Below are positions 1 to 9,407 of a DNA stretch of 64,000 bases, one piece after another. A model generated the notes under the pieces. That model searched no databases, was not told where the DNA came from, and saw nothing but the letters and a program-made list of their open reading frames with translations. Positions within the stretch are counted from its first letter, which is position 1. The number at the start of each line of letters is the position of its first letter. Source of the DNA: Bacillus sp. REN16 (lineage in GTDB: Bacteria; Bacillota; Bacilli; Bacillales; Bacillaceae_L); the NCBI RefSeq assembly GCF_020731355.1, contig NZ_JAJFZK010000004.1, positions 248,001 to 312,000 of the forward strand, written 5' to 3'. The translations under genes were made by a program, and so were the position numbers.

Positions 1-632
1 TTTCCCATTCCAATAATCATCTCGCTTGCTAACTTCGTTGCTTGCTCCTCAGTGATTTTCGTTTCCTTCACAGCCGCATCTACAAACCGCCTTAACAAGT
101 AGGTGAAAAACGCAGGACCACAACTAACGATATCAGATGCAACTCTTGTGATTTCATGATTTATGTGAACCGGGCTGGAAATTTGTTCAAAAAGAAATTC
201 CAAATAATCTTTAAATCTGCTGCTAATCCTCCCGCCAAAGGTAAATAAGGAAACACCTGTAAGTGCACGGTTGGTAATACTCGGAATGATTCGTGCCACC
301 TGGCAGTTTACAAGTGATTCAAGCTGTTCAACAGAAATCGGACTAGTAATGGATACAATACATTTGTTACTCGTTAAGGAAGAGGATAATTGGTGTAAAA
401 GGGGGTGAATCTCTAATGGCTTCACACAAATAAATATTAAATCGCAAGCCCTTACAACCTCTTCATTTGAAGAAGCAACCGTAATATCTGGTAAGGAGTT
501 TTTGATGACTATTGCTTTTTCAATTGTACGATTCGTAATGATTAATTTGGAAGGCGGAATAGCGAGAGATTCAACAAAGGACTCTATCAAAATTTTCCCC
601 ATATTTCCTGTACCAATAAACCCTATATTCAA
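1..632 (-). CDS. comER: ComER, late competence protein of the ProC family (3' end outside window)
   Basis: The protein resembles pyrroline-5-carboxylate reductase (ProC). It opens with the dinucleotide-binding pattern NIGFIGTGNMG and later shows a CVKP segment and a CGPAFF segment typical of ProC. The start is a TTG at 632, preceded by an AAAGGAGGG ribosome site at about 639-647. The gene is divergent from comEA, as in B. subtilis, where comER lies next to the comE operon; its own role in competence is not established there. About 210 codons are visible and the C-terminus lies outside the window. The alternative is a second ProC paralogue, but the position next to comEA favours ComER. Confidence 0.85.
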   Translation of the reverse strand, partial: MNIGFIGTGNMGKILIESFVESLAIPPSKLIITNRTIEKAIVIKNSLPDITVASSNEEVVRACDLIFICVKPLEIHPLLHQLSSSLTSNKCIVSITSPISVEQLESLVNCQVARIIPSITNRALTGVSLFTFGGRISSRFKDYLEFLFEQISSPVHINHEITRVASDIVSCGPAFFTYLLRRFVDAAVKETKITEEQATKLASEMIIGMG

Positions 633-733
633 GTTCGTCCCTCCTTTACAGACTATTCTCCTAACACAATATGTTTTTCCATACCAAAATATGATTGCAA
701 ATTTCCTAGGCTAAGAAGAAAGGGCGGTTAATC

Positions 734-1339
734 ATGAGTATTAAAGATAATAGAATAAAATTATTAGTCATAATCTGTGGAATTTGTCTTATTATCTTCG
801 TTGTTTTCTATTTTATTTTCGGCAGAGAAACAAATGCTGAACCTAACATTGAAGAAGAGGAATTGCTACTTGAACCGGTAATTGAAGATGTCCCTGTTGT
901 GGAAGAAGAAGTTAAGGTCATACTTGTGGATATAAAGGGTGCAGTACATAATGAGGGTGTGTTTGAGGTCCAAGAGGGGATGAGAGTTAAGGATGTCGTT
1001 CTAATGGCTGGAGGCTTTACTGAGGAAGCGGAACATGTCCAAGTAAATTTAGCCGAGCGGGTACAGGACGAAATGGTCATCTATGTGCCACGTATTGGTG
1101 AGGAGATTACAATCGGTACAAGCGGTCATTCACAAAAGGACGAAGGTAAAGTCTCACTTAATAAAGGGACACAAGCAGAACTTGAAACGTTATCAGGCAT
1201 TGGGCCATCCAAGGCAGCAGCGATCATTTCTTATCGGGAAGAACATGGGCCTTTTAAGCAACTTGAGGACCTGCTTGAAGTAAGTGGAATTGGAGAAAAA
1301 TCCTTTGAAAAGATTAAGGACCAGATTAAATTAAATTAA
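734..1339 (+). CDS. comEA: ComEA, membrane-anchored DNA receptor for transformation
   Basis: ComEA binds double-stranded DNA at the outer face of the membrane during natural transformation and passes it to the ComEC channel. The 201-residue protein has one membrane helix (about residues 9-30), an acidic linker, an SLBB-type domain (about 60-123) and a C-terminal helix-hairpin-helix DNA-binding region (about 138-200) with two hairpins, LSGIGPSKA and VSGIGEKS. The length is normal for the family. It is the first gene of comEA-comEB-comEC and divergent from comER. No clear ComK box was recognised in the short upstream region. Confidence 0.95.
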   Translation: MSIKDNRIKLLVIICGICLIIFVVFYFIFGRETNAEPNIEEEELLLEPVIEDVPVVEEEVKVILVDIKGAVHNEGVFEVQEGMRVKDVVLMAGGFTEEAEHVQVNLAERVQDEMVIYVPRIGEEITIGTSGHSQKDEGKVSLNKGTQAELETLSGIGPSKAAAIISYREEHGPFKQLEDLLEVSGIGEKSFEKIKDQIKLN

Positions 1340-1430
1340 CTATATTTAGCAGCTGCTGAATATGATTTGACGAAATATGCGGATAACCGATAAAATAATT
1401 GTAGGATTTTGTTGAAGGGGTGGGGAAGTT

Positions 1431-2000
1431 TTGAATCGAATCAAATGGGATCAATATTTTATGGCTCAAAGCCATTTACTAGCATTAAGAAGTACATGTA
1501 CACGATTAACGGTTGGAGCAACAATTGTTCGAGATAAGCGGATTATTGCAGGGGGATATAATGGTTCCGTTTCAGGAGGAACACATTGTATAGATGAGGG
1601 CTGTTATGTTGTGGACAATCATTGCATAAGAACTGTACATGCTGAAATGAATGCGTTATTACAGTGTGCGAAGTTCGGAGTTCCAACAGAAAATGCGGAA
1701 ATCTATGTCACACATTTTCCATGCCTCCAGTGTACAAAAGCTGTTATCCAGGCAGGAATCAAAGTTGTATATTATGCAGAGGATTATAAGAACCATCCTT
1801 ATGCTATCGAATTGTTTGAAAAATCGGGTGTAAGAGTTGAAAAGGTTCCACTTCATGAAATGGTGATTGACTTAAAATCAAGAGAGAAATTATCATTTGT
1901 AAATGAATTAATTGAGAAATTAACGGATTCAGGTGCGGAAGATAAAGAGATAAAGGAATTGCATGAACAAGCTGCCACACTTTTTTCAAATATCGGTTAA
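1431..2000 (+). CDS. comEB: ComEB, dCMP deaminase family protein
   Basis: This zinc-dependent deaminase converts dCMP to dUMP. The second gene of the comE operon encodes it, although it is not needed for transformation in B. subtilis. The 189-residue protein carries the zinc site as H70-A-E72 and a P-C98-x-x-C101 motif. The start is a TTG at 1431 after a GGGGTGGGG ribosome site. The 3' end overlaps the start of comEC by 38 bases, so the two are probably translationally coupled. Confidence 0.93.
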   Translation: MNRIKWDQYFMAQSHLLALRSTCTRLTVGATIVRDKRIIAGGYNGSVSGGTHCIDEGCYVVDNHCIRTVHAEMNALLQCAKFGVPTENAEIYVTHFPCLQCTKAVIQAGIKVVYYAEDYKNHPYAIELFEKSGVRVEKVPLHEMVIDLKSREKLSFVNELIEKLTDSGAEDKEIKELHEQAATLFSNIG

Positions 2001-4332
2001 TGCAATCAGGAAGTATGGGGAATACGTCAGAGGGAAGCTTGTCTATTTCGCTTTCTTTTCAATATTGGGAATAGCAATCCCTTATACTTCCTTTTCTTGG
2101 TTTAGCATTCTTCTTACTCTGCTCTTATTAGGTTTTATCATCTTTCGCCACCATTTCTCTCTTATTATCCTCAGTATTTTCACTCTATTTTCCTTCATGT
2201 GTATTTTCATCTATGTTGATTCTATGAATCAAACAAATCTGACATCTGTAACTACGACAATTAATGCTGAAATCATTGAGTCTCCGGATATCAATGGGGA
2301 TAAACTCTCCGTCATTGTAAAAACATCGGAAAAAGAAAAGCTCCTCCTGGTATATTATATTGAAACAGAAGATGAAAAGTATCGACTTAGCCAATCAGTC
2401 CAAATGGGCTTGGTGTGTACCTTTAATGGATCTCCAAAAAAACCTCAAGTTTCAAGAAACCCACATTCATTTGATTATCAGAAATATTTACATTCTCAAA
2501 AAATCCATTGGATCTTTGAGACAAATGCGCTAACTCCCGAAACATGTTCTTCCCAGGAAAAGTGGTCAATGGGTCGTTGGCTGCTAGAAACTCGTGAAGC
2601 TGGAATTCATCAAATTGATACACATTTTGAAGGGTCAACAGCGGGGATTATCCAAGCCTTAATATATGGAGAAAGAACAAATATAGAGAACGATATCGTA
2701 AATTCCTATCAATCACTAGGTTTAATTCATCTATTAGCGATATCTGGACTCCATGTAAGTCTGATGACAGGGATGTTTTATTTTTTATGTATTCGATTTG
2801 GAGTGACGCGGGAGTCAGCTTCCATTCTTCTCCTATGTTTATTGCCTGCCTATATCGTGATTGCAGGTGGATCTCCTTCAGTTATTCGCTCTGTGCTGAT
2901 GTGTTTGCTGATGCTAGCGACCATCATGTGGTGGAAAAAGAGCAGTATGCTAGATGTGATTAGTTTTGTTTGCATTTGCATGCTTGCGATTAATCCGTAC
3001 TATTTAGTAAATATCGGCTTTCAATTATCCTTCATGGTTAGTGCATCTTTGATTTTATCCTCAAGAGCCATTTTTAAACACTATCCCAATACGTTTACTT
3101 CCTTATTTGCGGTCTCGTTTTTATCGCAAATTGCCTCGTTGCCCATTTTACTATTTCACTTTTTTGAGTTTTCATTGTTGAGCCTGCCGTTAAATATGCT
3201 TTATGTTCCATTATATTCTGTGATAATTTTACCCTTCGTGTTATTTACTGTGGTTTTATTAGGAATATTTGAACCGGTAGGGCAATTATTTGCAATTATT
3301 CTTTCTTGGATGCTTGAAATCGTAAATCAAGCCACCGTTTGGGTCTCACAATTTTCATTCTCTATGTTAACACTAGGAAAACCTGGGTTAGTTTTACTGC
3401 TCCTTTATTGTGCCTCCGTTTTCTATTTTTTAATTTGTTGGGAGAGAAAGAAAAGAATTATTCAATGGTCACTTCTTGCCCCAATAGGGGTTTTAATCCT
3501 TCATCTAGTCATGCCATATTTGAACCCATATGGTGAAGTTACAATGATTGATGTCGGGCAAGGGGATAGTATTTATATTGAACTCCCATTTCGAAAAGGG
3601 GTCTATTTAATTGATACAGGGGGAGCGATTCAATTTGAACAGGAACCATGGAGGAAAAAAAGAAGGGAATTTTCGACTGCTGATATCATTATTCCCTTCT
3701 TAAAATCAAAAGGTGTACGCTGCCTGGATAAGCTTATCATTACACATGGTGACCAAGATCATATCGGCGGTGCAAAAGATTTAGTTGAAAAAATAAAAAT
3801 AAAGGAAATTGTCTTAGGAAAAAACAAACAGGATACTAGTCAGGAAGAAGAGTTGAAACAAGCCGCTGTATTAAAAGGAATTCCTATTCATTCAGTAGAA
3901 CGCGGACATAAATGGAAGGACGGTAAAAACACTTTTTATATCCTTGCCCCAAAAGGAAATGAAATGAAAGAAAATAATAATTCCATTGTCATTTATACAA
4001 AGCTTGGTGGTCTTAAGTGGTTATTTACAGGGGATATTGAAAAAGATGTGGAGCAGGGTCTCATCAAAAATTATCAAAATTTAAGGGTAGATGTGTTAAA
4101 AGTTGGTCATCACGGAAGCCAAACATCTTCAACGAAGGCGTTTGTAAAGTCTTTAAATCCTAAAATTGCCTTAATCCCAGTGGGGGTAAACAATCAATTT
4201 AATCACCCGCATCCAGACGTTTTAAATCGTTTTAAAGAGGAAAATATAAAGGTTTATCGAACAGATTCGGATGGCGCCATTCAATATCGATATTTTAAAA
4301 ATTCAGGAACCTTTATGCGCACAATTCCATAA
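1963..4332 (+). CDS. comEC: ComEC/Rec2 DNA-uptake channel
   Basis: ComEC is the membrane channel through which one DNA strand enters the cell. The 789-residue protein has N-terminal membrane helices followed by an OB-like soluble part, a central polytopic competence domain (about residues 225-510), and a C-terminal metallo-beta-lactamase-like domain. That domain has the metal motif THGDQDH at 594-600 and VGHHGS near 712, and may degrade the non-transported strand. The ATG at 1963 is within comEB and is preceded by AAAGGA; no closer in-frame start precedes the first membrane segment. Length is close to the usual size. Confidence 0.95.
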   Translation: MNKLPHFFQISVNAIRKYGEYVRGKLVYFAFFSILGIAIPYTSFSWFSILLTLLLLGFIIFRHHFSLIILSIFTLFSFMCIFIYVDSMNQTNLTSVTTTINAEIIESPDINGDKLSVIVKTSEKEKLLLVYYIETEDEKYRLSQSVQMGLVCTFNGSPKKPQVSRNPHSFDYQKYLHSQKIHWIFETNALTPETCSSQEKWSMGRWLLETREAGIHQIDTHFEGSTAGIIQALIYGERTNIENDIVNSYQSLGLIHLLAISGLHVSLMTGMFYFLCIRFGVTRESASILLLCLLPAYIVIAGGSPSVIRSVLMCLLMLATIMWWKKSSMLDVISFVCICMLAINPYYLVNIGFQLSFMVSASLILSSRAIFKHYPNTFTSLFAVSFLSQIASLPILLFHFFEFSLLSLPLNMLYVPLYSVIILPFVLFTVVLLGIFEPVGQLFAIILSWMLEIVNQATVWVSQFSFSMLTLGKPGLVLLLLYCASVFYFLICWERKKRIIQWSLLAPIGVLILHLVMPYLNPYGEVTMIDVGQGDSIYIELPFRKGVYLIDTGGAIQFEQEPWRKKRREFSTADIIIPFLKSKGVRCLDKLIITHGDQDHIGGAKDLVEKIKIKEIVLGKNKQDTSQEEELKQAAVLKGIPIHSVERGHKWKDGKNTFYILAPKGNEMKENNNSIVIYTKLGGLKWLFTGDIEKDVEQGLIKNYQNLRVDVLKVGHHGSQTSSTKAFVKSLNPKIALIPVGVNNQFNHPHPDVLNRFKEENIKVYRTDSDGAIQYRYFKNSGTFMRTIP

Positions 4333-4359
4333 GATAATGTAGAGCAGAGTACGAAAAGA

Positions 4360-4380
4360 GACTGCCGCGTAAAGGCAGTC
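4360..4380 (-). terminator. Terminator after yqzM
   Basis: A perfect 7-bp stem, GACTGCC/GGCAGTC, has a 7-base loop. Read on the minus strand it is followed by TCTTTTC, so it best serves yqzM. It may also slow transcription leaving comEC. Confidence 0.6.
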
Positions 4381-4411
4381 CCTGTGTTTGACAGTATGTA
4401 TTCTGTCGGTA

Positions 4412-4546
4412 TTAAGCTCCGATAACCTTAATTAAAGTTGCGATAATGAAAATTGTAGCGAAGAAGCCAAATGATACAACAAATGCTACCCCAGCATCTA
4501 CAACGTCATTTCGTGTGTTTTTAATATTTTTTTCAAATTCGTTCAC
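4412..4546 (-). CDS. yqzM: YqzM, 44-residue single-helix membrane protein
   Basis: This very short gene encodes 44 residues. A hydrophilic N-terminus (MNEFEKNIKNTRNDV) is followed by one hydrophobic helix ending in KVIGA. The start is a GTG at 4546 after a strong AGGAGGGG ribosome site at about 4554-4561. The small YqzM family occurs at this place, opposite comEC and holA, in Bacillus. Its function is unknown. Family assignment rests on position, size and N-terminal sequence. Confidence 0.85.
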   Translation of the reverse strand: MNEFEKNIKNTRNDVVDAGVAFVVSFGFFATIFIIATLIKVIGA

Positions 4547-4950
4547 GCCTAACCCCTCCTAAACAGTTATAGTATAGCCTAACTACCCAAAAAAATCTAT
4601 ATTTCCTTTAAAAAGTTGGATTTGTTTTACAAAAATAGAAAGCGGAGTGTAAGAAAAATCCTTTTTTCCCTATTATCCAATACTCTTCATTTATTGACAA
4701 CACTTGTCACAAATAGTTCAAAAAAACAACGTAAATCTTAATAGTACATAAGCCAACATCGCCGTAATGATCTGATCAAAAATTATCATTACCAGGCAAG
4801 ATTCCCGGGGCTTGTTTGGTAATGTTTCATATAGATTGGGAATTGGCAAAGACCAATTCCCTTTACTGTTTTATCTATCTATTGAAAAATACCCAAATTC
4901 CCTATACGATGAAATAGGTAGATGAAGGCATACAGTGGAGAGGAATATGA
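4547..4950. other. Gene-free stretch between yqzM and holA with two hairpins
   Basis: No convincing reading frame was found. The first half is AT-rich and should hold the yqzM promoter. The second half has two stem-loops in series: 4787-4800 with 4811-4824 (14 bp including two G-T pairs, 10-base loop), and 4838-4846 with 4853-4861 (9 bp, 6-base loop, then TTTACTGTTTT). They lie in what would be the holA leader. Confidence 0.6.
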
Positions 4951-5967
4951 ATGAATTTAGAGCTTTGGAAAAAAATTAAGAAAAAACAATTGGCACCTGT
5001 CTATTTATTACATGGATCGGAAAATTTTTTAATCCAAGAAACAAAGGATCTGCTTATTGAATATAGCATTAAGGAGGAAGAAAAGGATTTTAATTTATCG
5101 GTGTTTGATTTAGAGGAAACGCCAGTTGAAATAGCTTTAGCTGATGCGGAAACACTTCCTTTTATGGGAGAAAGAAGGCTAGTTATTTTACAAAATCCTT
5201 CGTTTTTAACGTCTGAGAAAAATAAGGACAAGGTTGAACATAATGTATCGGTCCTTGAGCTTTATTTGAAAAGTCCTGCTCCTTTTACGATTCTTGTATT
5301 TACAGCACCCTATGAAAAATTAGATGAGCGAAAAAAAATCGTCAAGCTTCTAAAAGCGAATGCGGAAGTACTGACTGTTAATACATTATCCGAAAAGGAT
5401 TTACATAGCTGGATCACTGATCGGGCAACTCAGCATGAGGTCACAATTCGCCCTCCTGCCATTCAGGAACTTTTACACGTAGCAGGGACGAATCTCATGA
5501 ATATTACACAAGAAATGGATAAAATGTGTTTATACCTGGGGGCAAATGGAGAAATTACCGAGGAAACGGTTCATTTGCTTGTACCACGATCCTTGGAACA
5601 AAATATTTTTTCCCTTATTGATAAAGTAGTTAATCGTAAACTTGATGAGGCATTACGTATCTTTTACGACCTTCTGCAGAATAAAGAGGAGCCGATAAAA
5701 ATTTTATCCTTGCTCGCGACTCAGTTTAGGTTAATTTTTCAGGTAAAGGAGCTTTCTAGACAAGGGTATGGACAACAACAGATTGCGGGAAATTTGAAGG
5801 TTCACCCATTTCGTGTCAAGTTAGCTGGTGGACAATCTAATTTATTTTCACAAGAAGAGCTGCTAAAAATTATGAACCAGCTTGCTGAAGCGGATTATGA
5901 AATGAAAAACGGTAAAATGGATAAGAAATTGATATTGGAATTATTTATTATGAAATTGGCTAAATAA
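4951..5967 (+). CDS. holA: HolA, DNA polymerase III delta subunit
   Basis: HolA is the delta subunit of the clamp loader and opens the beta sliding clamp on DNA. The 338-residue protein has the expected N-terminal YLLHGSE segment, in place of a full P-loop, followed by the AAA-type fold and a C-terminal helical collar domain. Length matches the family. The ATG at 4951 follows GAGAGGAATATGA. It is transcribed alone towards rpsT and shares a two-way terminator with it. Confidence 0.95.
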   Translation: MNLELWKKIKKKQLAPVYLLHGSENFLIQETKDLLIEYSIKEEEKDFNLSVFDLEETPVEIALADAETLPFMGERRLVILQNPSFLTSEKNKDKVEHNVSVLELYLKSPAPFTILVFTAPYEKLDERKKIVKLLKANAEVLTVNTLSEKDLHSWITDRATQHEVTIRPPAIQELLHVAGTNLMNITQEMDKMCLYLGANGEITEETVHLLVPRSLEQNIFSLIDKVVNRKLDEALRIFYDLLQNKEEPIKILSLLATQFRLIFQVKELSRQGYGQQQIAGNLKVHPFRVKLAGGQSNLFSQEELLKIMNQLAEADYEMKNGKMDKKLILELFIMKLAK

Positions 5968-5972
5968 TATAG

Positions 5973-6000
5973 AAAAGCGGAATGCGCTGGAGCTAGACAA
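5973..6000 (+). repeat. Family D interspersed element, short form
   Basis: The sequence AAAAGCGGAATGCGCTGGAGCTAGACAA begins six bases after the holA stop; in full form its two halves are the two ends of the long family D element at 9548-9669. It looks like an internally deleted copy. Confidence 0.6.
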
Positions 6001-6013
6001 TGCCAAATAAAAA

Positions 6014-6036
6014 AAACGACTCAATTCGAGTCGTTT
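6014..6036. terminator. Two-way terminator between holA and rpsT
   Basis: The stem AAACGACTC/GAGTCGTTT (9 bp, 5-base loop) is flanked by A-runs on the left and TTATTTATT on the right, so it can end transcription from both converging genes. Confidence 0.85.
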
Positions 6037-6066
6037 ATTTATTGTCTGCGTCTGTGCTATTCGGTA

Positions 6067-6333
6067 TTATGCGTTAACTTCGTTAAGTTTTTTAGCTAGA
6101 CGAGATTTTTGACGGTCAGCAACATTTTTATGGATAAGACCTTTACGAGCTGCTTTGTCAAGTTTGCTAGAAGCAGTAACAAATGCTGCTTTTGCATTGT
6201 CAGCGTCGTTATTAGCAACTAAAGCTTCAAAGTTTTTAACAGCAGTACGCATTGCAGACTTTACAGTTGCGTTTTGAGCACGGCTTTCATCATTAGTTTT
6301 TACTCGTTTGATAGCTGATTTAATATTTGGCAT
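6067..6333 (-). CDS. rpsT: Ribosomal protein S20
   Basis: This primary 16S rRNA-binding protein of the small subunit has 88 residues and is rich in Lys, Arg and Ala. It starts [14 protein letters not shown], the usual S20 N-terminus. The ATG at 6333 follows GCAGGAGGTGAAAG; an upstream in-frame ATG would add eight residues and has no ribosome site. Its position between holA and gpr, on the opposite strand, is the Bacillus arrangement. Confidence 0.97.
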   Translation of the reverse strand: MPNIKSAIKRVKTNDESRAQNATVKSAMRTAVKNFEALVANNDADNAKAAFVTASSKLDKAARKGLIHKNVADRQKSRLAKKLNEVNA

Positions 6334-6525
6334 ACTTTCACCTCCTGCGAATATCAAGATGATCTACACGTTCAATCATTTACGCAGAAGAAATCCTCTT
6401 TCCACCGCCAAATGATCAGAATACAGTCTTTGATACTCTGATGTTACAACAAAAGTTATTCTATCAAATTGACTGTGATAATGCAATACCAATCTATTTT
6501 CCATAAGATAAAAATTGCATGAACC

Positions 6526-6555
6526 GCATTTCTAGGGGTAAAGCTATACATACTA
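6526..6555 (+). promoter_or_regulatory. Candidate forespore (sigma-G/F) promoter of gpr
   Basis: GCATTT at 6526-6531 and CATACTA at 6549-6555 are 17 bases apart. The -10 fits the CATnnTA pattern of forespore sigma factors, and gpr is a forespore gene in B. subtilis. The -35 is only partly matched. Confidence 0.5.
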
Positions 6556-6578
6556 TGTGAAAAATGGAGGTTTTTGGA

Positions 6579-7706
6579 ATGGGAGAACAACTAGATTTAA
6601 CAAAATATTCAGTTCGAACTGACTTAGCCCTTGAAGCAAGCGCAATGGCCGTAGAAGAACGAAATAAAACCTTAAAAGAAGACCAACAGCCTGTATCAGA
6701 AATAGAGGGAGTCATCATAAAAGAAAGACAAGAGGATGGCATTACCATTTCAACTGTTGAAATTACCGATGAAGGTGCAAATGCAATCGGTAAGAAAAAA
6801 GGCAACTATTTAACATTAGAAGTACAGGGGATTCGCCAAAAGGATTCAGAGCTTCAACAAAAGGTACAAAGTGTATTTGCGAGAGAGTTCAGTCATTTCC
6901 TTTCAAATCTGAATATAGGAAAGGATGCAAGCTGCTTAGTTGTGGGGTTAGGAAATTGGAATGTCACACCAGATGCGCTTGGACCAATGGCAGTTGAAAA
7001 CTTGGTCATTACTAGACATCTCTTTCAACTTCAGCCAGAAAATGTCCAGGATGGTTTTCGTTCTGTAAGTGCGATTGCACCTGGGGTGATGGGTTTAACG
7101 GGAATTGAGACCAGTGATATTATCTATGGGGTGATCGAAAAATCAAAGCCTGATTTCATTATTGCCATTGATGCACTGGCAGCACGTTCAGTAGAGCGGG
7201 TGAATTCAACAATACAAATTTCTGACACAGGAATCCATCCGGGTTCTGGAGTGGGGAACAAGCGAAAAGAATTGAGTAAAGAGAGTTTGGGGATTCCCGT
7301 AATCGCCATCGGAATACCAACCGTAGTCGATGCTGTTTCGATTACAAGTGATGCAATTGATTTTATCTTAAAGCATTTTGGTAGAGAATTGAAGGAAGGA
7401 GATAAACCTTCACGAGCTCTAGTTCCTGCGGGTATGAGCTTTGGAGAAAAGAAAGTTTTAACAGAAGATGATCTGCCTGGTGAAAAGGAACGAAATACCT
7501 TCCTAGGAATTGTTGGAACACTGCCAGATGATGAGAAAAGAAAGCTCATTCATGAAGTGTTGGCACCGCTTGGCCATAACTTAATGGTGACCCCAAAAGA
7601 AGTGGACGTCTTTATTGAAGATATGGCAAATGTTATAGCCGGAGGCCTTAATACAGCATTGCATGGTGAAATTGGTCAGGATAATTCAGGAGCTTATACG
7701 CATTAA
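6579..7706 (+). CDS. gpr: GPR, germination protease
   Basis: GPR is the endoprotease that starts breakdown of small acid-soluble spore proteins during germination. It is made in the forespore as a zymogen. The protein is 375 residues. Its first 15 residues end in YSVRTD and are followed by LALEA, which matches the self-cleavage site that removes a 15-residue propeptide in B. megaterium. The ATG at 6579 follows TGGAGG; an earlier in-frame ATG at 6564 overlaps the ribosome site and is rejected. It precedes spoIIP, as in related genomes. Confidence 0.95.
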   Translation: MGEQLDLTKYSVRTDLALEASAMAVEERNKTLKEDQQPVSEIEGVIIKERQEDGITISTVEITDEGANAIGKKKGNYLTLEVQGIRQKDSELQQKVQSVFAREFSHFLSNLNIGKDASCLVVGLGNWNVTPDALGPMAVENLVITRHLFQLQPENVQDGFRSVSAIAPGVMGLTGIETSDIIYGVIEKSKPDFIIAIDALAARSVERVNSTIQISDTGIHPGSGVGNKRKELSKESLGIPVIAIGIPTVVDAVSITSDAIDFILKHFGRELKEGDKPSRALVPAGMSFGEKKVLTEDDLPGEKERNTFLGIVGTLPDDEKRKLIHEVLAPLGHNLMVTPKEVDVFIEDMANVIAGGLNTALHGEIGQDNSGAYTH

Positions 7707-7739
7707 AAAGAAATGTGCATGGCCCCTGGAACTAGACAA
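7706..7739 (+). repeat. Family D interspersed element, degenerate short form
   Basis: Just after the gpr stop, AAAGAAATGTGCATGG and CCTGGAACTAGACAA resemble the two ends of family D with several changes. The match is weaker than at 5973. Confidence 0.4.
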
Positions 7740-7782
7740 TAAAAAATGAGGCAGATTCTAGCAATTCAGTTCTACTAATTGA

Positions 7783-7813
7783 TGTTTGTTCATATCAATA
7801 TGATAGACAAACA
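7783..7813 (+). repeat. Inverted repeat before the spoIIP ribosome site
   Basis: TGTTTGT-TCATAT-CA-ATATGA-TAG-ACAAACA forms a 13-bp stem with one 3-base bulge. It ends one base before the TTGAGGAGG ribosome site of spoIIP. Confidence 0.6.
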
Positions 7814-7828
7814 TTGAGGAGGTAGAAT

Positions 7829-9025
7829 ATGAAGAGTTTTCGGGCTCAGGGAATGATGATCTCAATTCAAGGAACTAGCATCGTGAAAGGGATTCTATTC
7901 CTCATTTTTAGTTTTATCTTATTGTTTACGATTACGGGAGCGATTGTCTCTCTTAAACCAGAGTATAGAATAAGTTCTTCTTCTATTAGTAATGTGGCAA
8001 CAAATCTTTCAGGAGAGGCTCTTGTTCATTTATTGGGATATGAAAATCATTATTTCGTTCAGGGATTGCCTGAATCTACAACGAAGCCAGACTACCTGGG
8101 GGCTGTATTTAAAGTAGCAACTAACCTTACATTGGATGACCCACGGAGCTTTTTAGGCAGAGAACTGCCTGGCTTCTCTCTATTTGATGGCAAAATTCTA
8201 GTAGCGGGTGAGGGAACAAACTATACTAATATGCCAATAGAATCTCCACCGCCTTTGGATGTTTTATTAGATGAAAGACAGGTGGCCACTCAAAATGTTG
8301 AACAGGCTGAGAAGCCTTCTGGACCTGTACCTCCCCCAACGATGACGACCGGTGATAAAAAAGTTGCCTATATTTATCACTCACATTCATGGGAAGCCTA
8401 CTTTCCGCATTTAAAAGGGGTGGATACCTCGAATGCGAATAATGCTTCACATCCTGAAGTGAATGTAACGAAAGTGGGGGAAATGCTGAAACAAGAACTA
8501 GAGGCACGAGGAATTGGAACTGAGATAGACAATCGAAATATGAATAGTTATTTAAAGCAAAAAGGCTACAATTACTATACAGCTTATAAAGGCTCGGGTG
8601 AACTGGTGGCAAGTGCAATGGCTAATAATACTGATTTAAACTACTTAATTGACATACATCGGGACTCACACCGAAAAGAAGTAACAACAATTACAATTAA
8701 CGGAAAATCCTATGCCAAGATTGCCTTTATTGTGGGAATCGAAAATCCGCATTTTGAAAAAAACTTAGCCTTGGCTCAAAAATTGCATGAAAAGTTACAA
8801 GAAAAATACCCTGGTTTAAGCAGGGGGGTATTAGACCAAGGTGGACAAGGCAATAATGGGGTATATAACCAAGACAAGTCGGAGAATGCGATGCTGATTG
8901 AATTTGGCGGTGTTGATAATAATTTTGAGGAACTGCGCCGTTCGGCAGCAGCCATTGCGGACGTATTAGCAGAATATTACTGGCAAGCTGAAAAAGTAAA
9001 CGCGAATGAAACGAATAAGCAATAA
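7829..9025 (+). CDS. spoIIP: SpoIIP, peptidoglycan hydrolase for engulfment
   Basis: SpoIIP has amidase and endopeptidase activity and thins septal peptidoglycan with SpoIID and SpoIIM when the mother cell engulfs the forespore. The 398-residue protein has an N-terminal membrane helix (about residues 18-42), a linker, and a catalytic domain. The domain has YHSHSWEAY near residue 182 and DIHRDS near 274, both expected metal and active-site regions, and an EFGG segment near the end. The ATG at 7829 follows GAGGAGGTAGAAT. Confidence 0.95.
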   Translation: MKSFRAQGMMISIQGTSIVKGILFLIFSFILLFTITGAIVSLKPEYRISSSSISNVATNLSGEALVHLLGYENHYFVQGLPESTTKPDYLGAVFKVATNLTLDDPRSFLGRELPGFSLFDGKILVAGEGTNYTNMPIESPPPLDVLLDERQVATQNVEQAEKPSGPVPPPTMTTGDKKVAYIYHSHSWEAYFPHLKGVDTSNANNASHPEVNVTKVGEMLKQELEARGIGTEIDNRNMNSYLKQKGYNYYTAYKGSGELVASAMANNTDLNYLIDIHRDSHRKEVTTITINGKSYAKIAFIVGIENPHFEKNLALAQKLHEKLQEKYPGLSRGVLDQGGQGNNGVYNQDKSENAMLIEFGGVDNNFEELRRSAAAIADVLAEYYWQAEKVNANETNKQ

Positions 9026-9050
9026 TGCGATATAAATGAAGGTGATTCCA

Positions 9051-9404
9051 ATGGTTAAATTCATGATGAAATGTTTCTTGATTGTGACCGTTCTCCTTTT
9101 AGGAGTTCTGATCGGTATGCAGCAAGCGAATGAAGGTATGAAGAAAATGAGGGGCTATAATGACCCCTCTCTTCAAGGTGCCTTTCATATATCCGATGAT
9201 AACGGTGAAGTTGAAGCATCCGTCTTAGGTCGAAAGGTTACCAGTCATGACCTAGAACAAAAACAAAAACAATTGGAAGAAGTAGAAGCCTTTAACCTTT
9301 TTTCAAGCATAGGTGAAAAACTAGGAAATGGGATTAGTGCTCTATTTGAAAAAATCATGGTAGCCATTGGAAACGGAATCGGGAGTTTGCTGGATAAAAT
9401 ATAG
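9051..9404 (+). CDS. yqxA: YqxA family protein
   Basis: This 117-residue protein has one N-terminal membrane helix (about residues 5-22) followed by a polar region and an amphipathic C-terminus rich in Gly and Ile. It follows spoIIP at 25 bases, as yqxA does in B. subtilis, which suggests co-transcription in sporulating cells. The ATG at 9051 is preceded by GAAGGTGAT. An in-frame ATG at 9036 lies upstream of this site and is less likely. No function is known. Confidence 0.8.
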   Translation: MVKFMMKCFLIVTVLLLGVLIGMQQANEGMKKMRGYNDPSLQGAFHISDDNGEVEASVLGRKVTSHDLEQKQKQLEEVEAFNLFSSIGEKLGNGISALFEKIMVAIGNGIGSLLDKI

Positions 9405-9407
9405 GGG

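Noticed and set aside
502-714. 70-codon plus-strand frame in the comER region
   Set aside because: It is antisense to comER codons and its end runs into the comEA leader.
640-733. ComK box before comEA
   Set aside because: A-rich and T-rich tracts are present, but no pair of AAAA-N5-TTTT motifs with proper spacing could be found.
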